From: M1-B18 sp048264125
Lineage (GTDB): Bacteria > Bacillota > Clostridia > Peptostreptococcales > Natronincolaceae
NCBI GenBank assembly: GCA_048264125.1
Contig: JBLXDM010000003.1
Coordinates: 248,001 to 312,000 of the forward strand
Reading direction: 5' to 3'
Length of the DNA: 64,000 bases
Position 1 is the first letter of the stretch. Each line of letters starts with the position of its first letter. The notes below the pieces were generated by a model that saw only the letters and a list, made by a program, of their open reading frames with translations, made no database searches and was not told the DNA's origin. Below, one piece after another: positions 8,446 to 16,825 of the stretch. Both the position numbers and the translations under genes were made by a program.

Positions 8446-9732
8446 TTAAATAGCCGTATCCATAAAATAAATATCTGAAAACTCGACCTGAACCTTTTGA
8501 ATTACATTCTCACAGGAGGTATATTGAAGTGCTACCTCTGTAGAGGCAATATCCCCAGAACCCTTAGGCAGCTGAACTAGAAATTCACTGCCCTCATTTT
8601 CCTTGCTGCTGAGGTAAATTCTACCCCCATGCATGTCCACCAATGATTTCACTAGATTGAGTCCAATTCCACTACCCTCATGCCTTCTGGTTAGAAGCTC
8701 ATCCGCCTGCTTAAAGCGTTCAAATATGATCTGCTGTTTTTCCTGGGGAATACCAATTCCCGTGTCCCTTATCTTTATTATGACGATATTCGCTTTATCC
8801 TCTAGGCTTACAAAAATAGTACCTCCCACAGGGGTGAATTTTATAGCATTGGACAAGAGATTTAACATTATTCTTTCTATGGCATTAATGTCGCATTCTA
8901 CGTTGACCTCCTCCGACTCTGTATCAAATATCAGCTTAATGCCCTTATTCTCAACGTATTCTGCAACCGAAAGGGTGATAGATTCACAAATATTCACTAT
9001 ATTACAGCTTTGCATAGCTATCTCAAAATGCCCCGAATCAATTTTTGTAATATCTATTAGATTATTGACCAATCTTAATAGTCTATTGCAGTTCTGAACT
9101 TGAACTGCAATCTTTCTGCTGATTTGATTCCTATCCAGCTCCTCGTCGTTATTGAGATAATAGGATATCAGCTGATTTGTGCTCATAATAATATTTAAGG
9201 GCGTCCTGAGCTCATGAGAGATATTCGCCAAAAAGGTGTTTTTAGCTTCATTGGCTGCTTCAGCCTGCTCCTTGGCCCACCTGAGCTCCTGTGTCTGCTC
9301 ATATACCTTTTCCTCCAGAAGGACATTCATTCTTCTTTCCTTTTCAATTAGCTTTAGATACACATTGATCCTGTTTATAAGCTGATATTCATCGATGGGC
9401 TTTGTCAGATAATCCACAGCACCCACACCAAAGCCTCTATTCTTAAAATCATCATTGGTATATGAGGCCGATAGAAAAACTATGGGTATATCCTTGGTTT
9501 TCTTTCTGGCCTTCACCAGTGTAGCCAATTCAAAGCCGTCCATTCCCTCCATTTGAACATCAAGAATAATTAGATCCACAGTATTTCTAATCAGCTCCTG
9601 AAGTGCTTTTTGACCACAATCTGCTTCAATGACCGTTGCATCAATATATTGCTGCAGCAGATTCCTTAGTGTGTATAAATTATTCCTGTTGTCATCAACT
9701 ATAAGAATCTTGTAGGGAGAATTCTTAACCAT
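8446..9732 (-). CDS. Receiver-histidine kinase (REC-HisKA-HATPase), soluble
   Basis: 428 residues, no membrane segment. The N-terminal receiver (8-125) has phospho-acceptor Asp58 in LIILDVQM and Lys in LTKPIDEY. A coiled coil joins it to HisKA with FLANISHELRTPLNI (His173) and a HATPase domain with NLLSNAIKFTPVGG, DTGIGIPQ and HEGSGIGLNLV. About 45 C-terminal residues (STEVALQYTSCENV...) match no domain I know. It is the first gene of a two-gene operon with the hybrid kinase. Together they have two H-boxes and two receivers in opposite order, so phosphotransfer between them is plausible, with the output protein located elsewhere. Confidence 0.9.
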   Translation of the reverse strand: MVKNSPYKILIVDDNRNNLYTLRNLLQQYIDATVIEADCGQKALQELIRNTVDLIILDVQMEGMDGFELATLVKARKKTKDIPIVFLSASYTNDDFKNRGFGVGAVDYLTKPIDEYQLINRINVYLKLIEKERRMNVLLEEKVYEQTQELRWAKEQAEAANEAKNTFLANISHELRTPLNIIMSTNQLISYYLNNDEELDRNQISRKIAVQVQNCNRLLRLVNNLIDITKIDSGHFEIAMQSCNIVNICESITLSVAEYVENKGIKLIFDTESEEVNVECDINAIERIMLNLLSNAIKFTPVGGTIFVSLEDKANIVIIKIRDTGIGIPQEKQQIIFERFKQADELLTRRHEGSGIGLNLVKSLVDMHGGRIYLSSKENEGSEFLVQLPKGSGDIASTEVALQYTSCENVIQKVQVEFSDIYFMDTAI

Positions 9733-9865
9733 TTATTTTTTTCACTCCATTATACTTTTCTATTACATCCAAAACCTTGATATATTGGCAAATATTAGAT
9801 ATAACTCTATATTATTCTCTAAAAATTTTCATAATCCCTTTATTTAAATGCCATTTAATGGAGAA

Positions 9866-9903
9866 ATAAAAAATAATGACAGAAGTCCTAGAACCCTGTC
9901 ATT
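9866..9903 (-). terminator. Terminator of the DEAD-box helicase gene
   Basis: Minus-strand AATGACAG / CTGTCATT stem, 14-base loop, then ATTTTTTA; it begins nine bases past the stop. Confidence 0.85.
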
Positions 9904-9912
9904 ATAAGCCAT

Positions 9913-11619
9913 CTATTTTGTTTTATTTCTGCCTCCAGAGCCTTTGGGGCTGTAACCTGCCTTCCCCCGCTTAAAGTCAGGAGCCTTTGGTCCCTTAGTA
10001 TCAGCTCTGTTAAACTGTCCGTCGTCCTTCTTGCCCTTAGTATCTCTTCTATCGAAGTGTCCGCCGTCCTTCTTGCCCTTAGCATCTCTTCTATCGAACT
10101 GTCCGCCGTCCTTCTTGCCCTTAGCATCTCTTCTATCGAACTGTCCGTCGTCCTTCTTGCCCTTAGTATCTCTTCTATCGAACTGTCCGCCGTCCTTCTT
10201 GCCCTTAGCATCTCTTCTATCGAAGTGTCCGTCGTCCTTCTTGCCTTTAGTATCTCTTCTATCGAAGTGTCCGTCGTCCTTTTTGCCTTTAGTATCTCTT
10301 CTATCGAAGTGTCCGTCGCCCCTCTTGCCTTGCTTTTCCTGCCTACCGTCACCAGCGTTGCCTCTAGCCGCAGGCCCTTTTGCATGAGCTGCTTCCTTTT
10401 TAAATGGCCTCTTATTTCCTTGGCCCTTGCTTTTATTATCATTATTTCCGCTGCTTCTTCCGGCCCTTCCTTTACTTTCCTCAGGAACTACATACTCATC
10501 CTCAACCAGCTTAAATCTGGTTTTCTGTATCGTCATCCTTATACCCTTTTCTATCAGACCAAGGGTTCCTCTGTCCTTGGGTGTAACAAGGGTAATTGCC
10601 ATACCTGTTTGCCCTGCACGGCCGGTCCGTCCTATTCTGTGGATATAGGCCTCAGCATCATGAGGTATATCATAGTTAATAACATGGGTCATACCCTCTA
10701 CATCTAAGCCTCTGGCAGCTACATCTGTTGCCACAAGATAGTGTACAGCTCCTCGTCTAAAGTCCTTCATTACCCTTTCACGCTTTGCCTGAGTTAAATC
10801 ACCATGCAATTCATCTGACTTAATCCCATTAAGCTGCAATGCTTCATTTAAGGCATTTGCCCTTATTTTCGTTCTACAGAAAATTATTGCCATGTAGGGG
10901 TTGTATTCCTTTAAGACCTGCAGAAGCGCCGCCTGCCTACTTCTATCGGTGGTCTCAATAACCAGCTGCTTAATTTCCTCCAGAGTTATGGTTTCAGTCT
11001 GCACCTTAATTTGGCGAGGCTCCTTCATATAATTTGCAGCCAGTGACTTAATCGCTGATGGCATGGTGGCTGAAAAAAACATTGTTTGTCTATCTACTGG
11101 CGTCTGCTTTATTATAGCCTCTATTTCAGCTAAAAAGCCCATATGTAGCATTTGATCCGCCTCGTCCAGCACCAGCATTCTCAGCTGCTTAAAGTTAAGG
11201 CTCCTTCTCCTCAAATGATCCAGTAGACGTCCTGGTGTTCCGATAACCAGATGGATTGCCCCCTTAAGCCTCCTCAGCTGCTTTTCTACATCCTGTCCAC
11301 CGTAGGCAGCCAGTATATTGAAGCCCTTGTGGCCCTGAAGCTTTCTTGCCTCCTGAGTTATCTGTATAGCCAACTCCCGCGTCGGCGCCACCACTAGGGC
11401 TTGAACTGCGGGGTTTGAGGGGTCAATTCCCTCTGCTATCGGTAGCAGGAAGGCAAAGGTTTTGCCTGTCCCGGTTTGTGCTTGAGCAATTACATCCCTG
11501 CCCTCCAGCAATATTGGAATAGCCTTCTCCTGTATCGGTGTGGGCTCAGTGATATCATTTTCCAATAGCATCATTTGCATTTCTCTACTTATACCTAAAT
11601 CCTTAAAGCTAATAGTCAT
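9913..11619 (-). CDS. DEAD-box ATP-dependent RNA helicase with repetitive basic tail
   Basis: 568 residues. Core motifs in order: Q motif (PTPIQEKAIP), AQTGTGKT, PTRELAIQ, TPGRL, DEAD, SAT, then in domain 2 IIFCRT, ATDVAARGLD and HRIGRTGRAG. This is a CshA/DeaD-type helicase that unwinds short RNA duplexes in cold adaptation, ribosome assembly and mRNA decay. The tail from about residue 385 is Lys/Arg/Asp/Gly-rich and holds seven near-perfect 14-residue repeats of the type KGKKDDGHFDRRDT with degenerate copies at both ends. No RbpA/DbpA-like RRM is seen, so the tail probably supplies non-specific RNA binding (inference). The start ATG follows AAAGG. The gene has its own terminator. Confidence 0.93.
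   Translation of the reverse strand: MTISFKDLGISREMQMMLLENDITEPTPIQEKAIPILLEGRDVIAQAQTGTGKTFAFLLPIAEGIDPSNPAVQALVVAPTRELAIQITQEARKLQGHKGFNILAAYGGQDVEKQLRRLKGAIHLVIGTPGRLLDHLRRRSLNFKQLRMLVLDEADQMLHMGFLAEIEAIIKQTPVDRQTMFFSATMPSAIKSLAANYMKEPRQIKVQTETITLEEIKQLVIETTDRSRQAALLQVLKEYNPYMAIIFCRTKIRANALNEALQLNGIKSDELHGDLTQAKRERVMKDFRRGAVHYLVATDVAARGLDVEGMTHVINYDIPHDAEAYIHRIGRTGRAGQTGMAITLVTPKDRGTLGLIEKGIRMTIQKTRFKLVEDEYVVPEESKGRAGRSSGNNDNKSKGQGNKRPFKKEAAHAKGPAARGNAGDGRQEKQGKRGDGHFDRRDTKGKKDDGHFDRRDTKGKKDDGHFDRRDAKGKKDGGQFDRRDTKGKKDDGQFDRRDAKGKKDGGQFDRRDAKGKKDGGHFDRRDTKGKKDDGQFNRADTKGPKAPDFKRGKAGYSPKGSGGRNKTK
10015..10335 (-). repeat. Tandem 42-bp repeats inside the helicase gene
   Basis: About seven full copies of a 42-bp unit encode the 14-residue helicase tail repeat. 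Units differ mainly at Asp/Gly, His/Gln and Thr/Ala codons in alternating combinations. Because 42 is a multiple of three, other frames on both strands stay open across the array and create long false ORFs. Confidence 0.9.
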
Positions 11620-11740
11620 ATATATCTGCTACCTTTCTATGCTTTTTTTGTTAGTTTAGTATTCTTCAACTAAAAGCAATTCATTCTGTATTCTAACATT
11701 GAAGAATAAATATAGCAAGCTTTCATATTTTATGACAACG

Positions 11741-11777
11741 AAAAACCTCAAGGAACTAATTTTTAGTACCCTTGAGG
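11741..11777 (-). terminator. Terminator of the methyltransferase-GH3-GGDEF/HD-GYP operon
   Basis: Minus-strand CCTCAAGG / CCTTGAGG, extended inward by TTAGT-type pairing (ACTAA/TTAGT), followed by TTTTTC; it lies nine bases after the stop at 11786. Confidence 0.9.
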
Positions 11778-11785
11778 CTAATTAT

Positions 11786-14296
11786 TTATGCGACTCCTGT
11801 AATATTCCCCTCTTCAAAAAGTGATATAAATAGCTCAGTTAATTGTGGATCGAACTGCGTTCCACTGTTTTTCTTTAGCTCCAGCAACGCATCATCGAAG
11901 CTGAGGGCCTTTCTGTAGGGACGATCGGTGGTCATGGCATCAAAGGCATCAACGATACACAAGCATCTACCTTCGATCGGGATATTCTCCCCCCTCACGC
12001 CTCTTGGATAACCCTTTCCATCAAATCTTTCATGATGGGTCATTATTGCCGGTATAACCTTTATCAGATTTGGAACATGCTTTATAATTGAAATCGACAT
12101 ATCAACATGTCGCTTCATTACCTCAAACTCATCGGGGGAAAGCGCCTCCCTTTTGGTCAATATGCTTTCAGGGACACCAATCTTACCGATATCATGCAGC
12201 AACCCTGCATTCTTAACTATGTCAATTCGTTCCTCATCAAAGCCGGCAGCCTTAGCCAGTGCAACCGCATAGTTCGAAACGTTCTCTGAATGACCATAGG
12301 TATAATGATCCTTTGCATCAATTGTGGCAGCTAGGGCATAAATTGCCGAAAAATAAGCGGTCTTTATGCTATCCTGCACCTTTTCCATTTCATTATTATT
12401 TAAAATATTTATTGAGTTGTCCTTCTTGGTATAAACCACGCTTTGATTTCTTCCGCTTCGCTTTGCCGCATACATGGCAGAATCCGCCTTGTCTAAAATT
12501 TCCTCATTGGTGGAGCCATCCCTTGGGTAGCTGGCAACCCCTACGCTGATGGTTAAAAACTCATTTAAATCTGTAGAGGAGCAGAAGCAGCTCTCAACAG
12601 CCCTCCTTATTGTCTCAATAGCCCGCAAGGAGGCTGCACCCTCAATATTGGGAAATATTACTGCAAATTCCTCTCCGCCATATCTGGCAATGATATCCTC
12701 CGGTCTCGTAGACTTTTTGATTACCTCTGCTATCTTTATTAAGGCTCTGTCTCCGGCTGAATGCCCATATAGATCGTTATATAGCTTGAAGAGGTCTACA
12801 TCTATCATGGCAACCGAGAAGACCTCATAGGTTTTCTCATTAATGCACCTGCTCAGAATTTCCTGAAAATATCTATGATTATTCAGCTTCGTCAAACCAT
12901 CTGTAATGGCTTCATATTTAGCATCCTCATACAGCTTAGCATTTTCAATTACTACTGCTGCATTATTCATAAGGGTGAAAAGAAGGTCCATCTCCTCTTG
13001 AGTATATGACTCTCCTCCCTTTTTTTCCGACAATATCAGGAATCCTATAAGCTGATCTCTAAGCTTTATTGGCACTATAAGCTCTGTTCCCATATTCCTT
13101 AGCTGCTTTTTCTCCATACTCCATAGACCAGTAAAAAAGGGACTGCTATCTATCTCACTCATGGTAAGCAATAGCTTTCCCATGTTAAACCATTGAAGTA
13201 TGGGGTGACTGGTGTTATATTTTATGTCTTCCTGCAGAGGGTTGTTGGGGGTGGCATTTGCTACGGCATAGGCCTCCTTCCCCTGCCTTAATATCAGATA
13301 GGCGTTATGGGGCCTTAGTGCATTATTTACTGCCTCCAGTAAAGAATCCGTCAGCTCATTTAAATCCAGTACATTGTTTATTATTTTACTGAAATCCCTT
13401 AAAAAAATCTGATGATTCAGCTTTTCCCTATAAAACAGCCTGTCTATAAATTTTTGCAATGTGTTTTTTAATGGCTGAAAGATGAGAGCCAGCAGTATCG
13501 CCATAACCAATGTCATGGTGATATTGTTATGACCTAGTATCCTTATTAATACAAGCTGAACCGCTAGAATAGCGGTAATATATACCCCGGTAAGGGCCAA
13601 GGTATAAAGGGAATAAGCCAATCCCTTTTTAACAATAATATGAATCTCTAAAAAGCGATATCTATATATGGAATAAGCTATAAATAAAGCATTTATCGTA
13701 TTTAGAACAATGTCGAAGGGATATTTTCCTAAGCTGGGAATCAAATTTAGCAGCCCACCGATAATTACCAGTACCAAGCCTATGAGGATATACTTAACCC
13801 TGCTGAAGGGTATTTTGTTTGTCTTAACCTTTTGAATAATATTAATAAAGGCCAAGAACAAATAGCACAGGCTCCAGATCGCCATAATTGAAGCAAGTGG
13901 TCCCAATGTGTATATGAACACATTATTTTCTACATATGCCTCATACATAATTAGCCCCGAAAAGTTCCCCAGCATTAAAAAGGCGGCGAAGGCATAGCCG
14001 AAGGCCAAATTAAACCTCTGATTCTTTGTCTCTGTAAGCACCAGAGTAAAATGATAGAATATTACCGGCATGCTTATTAGGCCTATACATAGGATACGAT
14101 TCCAAAACAGAGTGCTGGGGGGGAAATTGGTCCTCATGACAAAGGAACCCAAGCTCCAGATGATCATTGCTGCAATATATATGGTGTAATATCTCACTAC
14201 CTTGTTTTTTCTGGAGCCTAAAATAATCGCCAAAAGAACACAATAACATATGAAGCTTATCAATGGTACTAATACTAAGTAGGAAAATGGCTGCAC
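11786..14296 (-). CDS. Membrane GGDEF / HD-GYP protein (c-di-GMP turnover)
   Basis: 836 residues. The N-terminal ~245 residues form a multi-helix membrane sensor like the histidine-kinase 7TM region, followed by a GAF-like domain (about 300-445). Next is a GGDEF domain with intact RYGGEEF and, five residues before it, the inhibitory I-site RPED. The HD-GYP domain has HDIGKIGVPE and HHERFDGKGYPRG. Both catalytic signatures are intact, so the protein may make c-di-GMP and also hydrolyse it, with one activity dominant in vivo. The start is GTG at 14296 behind GAGGTGATATT. It is the last gene of a unit with the GH3 and methyltransferase genes (31-base gap, no terminator). Confidence 0.92.
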   Translation of the reverse strand: MQPFSYLVLVPLISFICYCVLLAIILGSRKNKVVRYYTIYIAAMIIWSLGSFVMRTNFPPSTLFWNRILCIGLISMPVIFYHFTLVLTETKNQRFNLAFGYAFAAFLMLGNFSGLIMYEAYVENNVFIYTLGPLASIMAIWSLCYLFLAFINIIQKVKTNKIPFSRVKYILIGLVLVIIGGLLNLIPSLGKYPFDIVLNTINALFIAYSIYRYRFLEIHIIVKKGLAYSLYTLALTGVYITAILAVQLVLIRILGHNNITMTLVMAILLALIFQPLKNTLQKFIDRLFYREKLNHQIFLRDFSKIINNVLDLNELTDSLLEAVNNALRPHNAYLILRQGKEAYAVANATPNNPLQEDIKYNTSHPILQWFNMGKLLLTMSEIDSSPFFTGLWSMEKKQLRNMGTELIVPIKLRDQLIGFLILSEKKGGESYTQEEMDLLFTLMNNAAVVIENAKLYEDAKYEAITDGLTKLNNHRYFQEILSRCINEKTYEVFSVAMIDVDLFKLYNDLYGHSAGDRALIKIAEVIKKSTRPEDIIARYGGEEFAVIFPNIEGAASLRAIETIRRAVESCFCSSTDLNEFLTISVGVASYPRDGSTNEEILDKADSAMYAAKRSGRNQSVVYTKKDNSINILNNNEMEKVQDSIKTAYFSAIYALAATIDAKDHYTYGHSENVSNYAVALAKAAGFDEERIDIVKNAGLLHDIGKIGVPESILTKREALSPDEFEVMKRHVDMSISIIKHVPNLIKVIPAIMTHHERFDGKGYPRGVRGENIPIEGRCLCIVDAFDAMTTDRPYRKALSFDDALLELKKNSGTQFDPQLTELFISLFEEGNITGVA

Positions 14297-14327
14297 AATA
14301 TCACCTCGTGGTTTTTTTACTACATAA

Positions 14328-15902
14328 TTAACCGCATTTGCTATCCAATAAAATTTCTATGCTTTGTTGAGATGGGTTCATCTTTGTTATACTGTTCTCG
14401 CTTTTTTTCTTATACTCATCAAAGGCTCCCCTGGGTAACAGCGTTATTCTCAGAGGGTCCTTCCCCAGCAGCGTTTGAACGTCCCTATAGTCCGAATCTG
14501 ATGCCTGTAGGCTTTCATGTAAAATGTCCTTTACCGACTCATAATTTACCTCGTCCTTCATCTCCAGATAAATATGCAATATTGGCTCCTTGTCCTCATA
14601 CTGCTTGCAGGCAACCCAATTTTCAACCGGAAGCCCCCCGATTTTTACTGCCTGGTCGATGGTAGCAGTAGTAATGCGGGTGAACCCTGCTAAATCAATT
14701 ATATTTGAAATTCTATCTACAAATCTAACCTGAGGAATATTAATATTATAGGCCTTATTATGTAAAGAAAGGCACTCAATGATATCTCCAACTCGGTATC
14801 GAACAAAGGCCCCCCCTCTGAACTTAGTTATCACTAGCTCATAACGTTCCTTTGGCCTTATTTCATCGATCAATAGGGTTTTGGGAATAAAGCTCTTATC
14901 GTATTGGCTTCTGAGGGAATCCTTTTCAGGTATGAATTCCAGAAAGTTTACATCCGGAAAAAAGGTCAATCCACTATCACCCCATGTCTCGGTGGCAACG
15001 GTGGCTATCTCAGTGCCTCCATATATTTCTTTAGGTCTTCTGCCCCAGTAATATTCTATTTTTTCCTTAAAGGCATGGGTATCGGTGCCTGCGCACAATA
15101 TACCCTTTATATCCCATAAATCCTTAGGCAATAGGGTTTGCTTTTTAAACTTTTTCTTAATAAAGGCCCTTATAAGTCTATACATCATATTTAGGTTATC
15201 GGGACGAGGTGTTTTCATACCTCCCGTTGATCCCCTAGCAAAATCCTCACCTATCTTCACAAGAACGCTAGACAACCCGAAAAATAGGTCTATTCCCTTG
15301 CTCATGGCCAATTCGAAACCAATTTTATTTCTCTTTTCAAAGTCCAGACCCTCTGCCTGATCAATTGGAGGAAGATACTCAAATTCTATCTCATTTCGCA
15401 CGCCATAGGGGGCCAGTCCCGTAAGGTACGGCAGAGGAGCCATTCCGTAGAGGAATTTGTCATGCTGCCTCAAGGAAAATTCCCTTGGCCTTTTGCTGGT
15501 GGCTAATAATAGACTTGCTATAAAGGCCTTCGTATGCTCCTCTATCATGCTCTCGGAATAAGGCGCCAGCTTTATTTCGTGGGTGCCTCCCTTCCATGTG
15601 GTCTTGATCCAATAAAGGGGTTTGGAGGGTAAAGCATCCTCTTCCTTATTTAACAATATATCGGCATAATCCTCGTATGTGGTTAGAGGGACTTTTTCTC
15701 GAAATTCTTCTATTGAGGCAGGCTTTGAATCCCCCATAAGCCTTCGACCCAATTTACAACGGGACAGCAGCTCGATTTGCTCCATCAGGAGTCTTTCCTG
15801 TATCAGCATAAATTCATTTAAATTTAAGTCCAAAAACCCGCAGTATTTTTCCCATATTTTGTTGTACTCTTCCTGTCTAAGCATTTCTTGTAAAGTTGAC
15901 AT
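14328..15902 (-). CDS. GH3-family acyl-adenylate / amido synthetase
   Basis: 524 residues, related to plant GH3 auxin/jasmonate-conjugating enzymes (ANL-like fold) that adenylate a carboxylic acid and transfer it to an amine or amino acid. The family N-terminus VPLTTYEDYAD lies at 71-81. Motif II is visible as IYGGTEIATVATETWGD near 290 and motif III as FVRYRVGDIIE near 370. Motif I (TTWKGGTHEIKLAPYS, near 101-116) departs from the plant SSGTSxGxxK pattern, so the substrate or ATP-loop geometry may differ. The product is unknown. The gene lies 20 bases after an ICMT-like methyltransferase gene and 31 bases before the GGDEF/HD-GYP gene. The ATG follows GGAGG with a long spacer. Confidence 0.82.
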   Translation of the reverse strand: MSTLQEMLRQEEYNKIWEKYCGFLDLNLNEFMLIQERLLMEQIELLSRCKLGRRLMGDSKPASIEEFREKVPLTTYEDYADILLNKEEDALPSKPLYWIKTTWKGGTHEIKLAPYSESMIEEHTKAFIASLLLATSKRPREFSLRQHDKFLYGMAPLPYLTGLAPYGVRNEIEFEYLPPIDQAEGLDFEKRNKIGFELAMSKGIDLFFGLSSVLVKIGEDFARGSTGGMKTPRPDNLNMMYRLIRAFIKKKFKKQTLLPKDLWDIKGILCAGTDTHAFKEKIEYYWGRRPKEIYGGTEIATVATETWGDSGLTFFPDVNFLEFIPEKDSLRSQYDKSFIPKTLLIDEIRPKERYELVITKFRGGAFVRYRVGDIIECLSLHNKAYNINIPQVRFVDRISNIIDLAGFTRITTATIDQAVKIGGLPVENWVACKQYEDKEPILHIYLEMKDEVNYESVKDILHESLQASDSDYRDVQTLLGKDPLRITLLPRGAFDEYKKKSENSITKMNPSQQSIEILLDSKCG

Positions 15903-15922
15903 TTAACAAAAAACCTCCATAT

Positions 15923-16480
15923 CTATATTGTTGATAGGCATTTTCTAATGCTGCCCAAAGTCGGTATTAGCATAGGCGTATGCTTAATATACAGCTCATA
16001 ATCAGGAAACATCCTTTTAAAGAAGAGCTTTTCCTGAATATATACATGCAGCACGTCAAGGGCTGTCCAAATTATACCTGCGAAGGCAATAAGCCTGGCT
16101 CCCGTCAGCAGGAAGAAGAAAAAGAAGGCAAAACCAAACCACAGTACTCCTGGATGCCTGCATAATGCATAGGTCCCAGTGTCCACAAGCCGATTGCTAT
16201 GCTCCCTTCTACCATAGGTATTTACAAAGGGCAGCTCTAAAAACAGTGAATAAACCAACAGCAGCATGGACAGCAACCAGCCGATGGCAGCGATAATTCT
16301 TACAGGGGTGGAGAATACAAGCCTTGTAGAAGAAACAGTTGTCATTGTCGCTGAGTAAATAAGTAGACCCAAGCCCAAAGCTCCAAATATTTTTTTCTTA
16401 ATCCCATCTTTCCTCACGGTGTATACGTCAAATAAAAATAAAAACACAAAGGATAATGAACCTAAAGCAATGTATAGCAT
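15923..16480 (-). CDS. Membrane methyltransferase of the ICMT/PEMT type
   Basis: 185 residues with four or five hydrophobic helices. The C-terminal block GTYALCRHPGVLWFG ... EKLFFKRMFPDYELYIKHTP has the RHP and later E/Y-rich signature of isoprenylcysteine carboxyl methyltransferase and phospholipid methyltransferase families, which use SAM at the membrane to methylate lipid or prenyl substrates. The true substrate is unknown. The ATG at 16480 has AGAGGTG seven bases upstream; an extension to 16525 has no such site. It is the first gene of the operon with GH3, so a lipid-like carboxylate or its conjugate is a reasonable shared substrate (inference). Confidence 0.75.
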   Translation of the reverse strand: MLYIALGSLSFVFLFLFDVYTVRKDGIKKKIFGALGLGLLIYSATMTTVSSTRLVFSTPVRIIAAIGWLLSMLLLVYSLFLELPFVNTYGRREHSNRLVDTGTYALCRHPGVLWFGFAFFFFFLLTGARLIAFAGIIWTALDVLHVYIQEKLFFKRMFPDYELYIKHTPMLIPTLGSIRKCLSTI

Positions 16481-16825
16481 TAACCAACACCTCTCTTGAT
16501 ATGTTATAATATTACAGAACGTCATTTAACAGCACGTTTTTTCCCTTTATCCTATTTTAAACAAAAGTCCATGATTTTTTTGTCAAATACTGTCATGGTA
16601 CTAGGCTTATATTTTGTCATATTTTGTTGTAACGATGTTTTTCTCTCTAGGACCTCAGTCGCATTTTTAAAATTTCCAGCCTACCAAGTCATTTCCCCCT
16701 GAGGTGTTTCTGAAAACATTCACGGTAGGCCTATATAATTGTTATTTAATGAAATTCCAGCAAACTTTTATTTTGTCAATTAATTTTGTCTACGTAAATA
16801 ATAGGCTTGAGTTTGCTGAGTCCCA
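16481..16825 (-). other. 345-base gene-free region with interleaved inverted repeats
   Basis: AT-rich gap between the diguanylate cyclase stop and the methyltransferase start, with no convincing ORF. ACCTCAG/CTGAGGT (16652-16658 with 16699-16705) and GCCTACC/GGTAGGC (16679-16685 with 16724-16730) interleave, a pseudoknot-compatible order. GTTT-TCAG-AAAC sits between the outer arms at about 16706-16717. A nine-base repeat CAGCAAACT/AGTTTGCTG spans 16758-16818. No c-di-GMP-I or other known riboswitch consensus was recognised. Confidence 0.35.

Noticed and set aside
10015..10335. CRISPR-like array
   Set aside because: Repeats are contiguous without spacers and encode protein in frame; no cas genes.
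9888..10707. Long open frames on both strands across the helicase tail repeats
   Set aside because: They exist because the 42-bp unit is a multiple of three; products are simple repeats, lack ribosome sites, and the helicase frame is the only one continuous with a known domain.
16481..16825. c-di-GMP riboswitch next to the GGDEF genes
   Set aside because: No GEMM-type conserved blocks were found on either strand despite the suggestive context.
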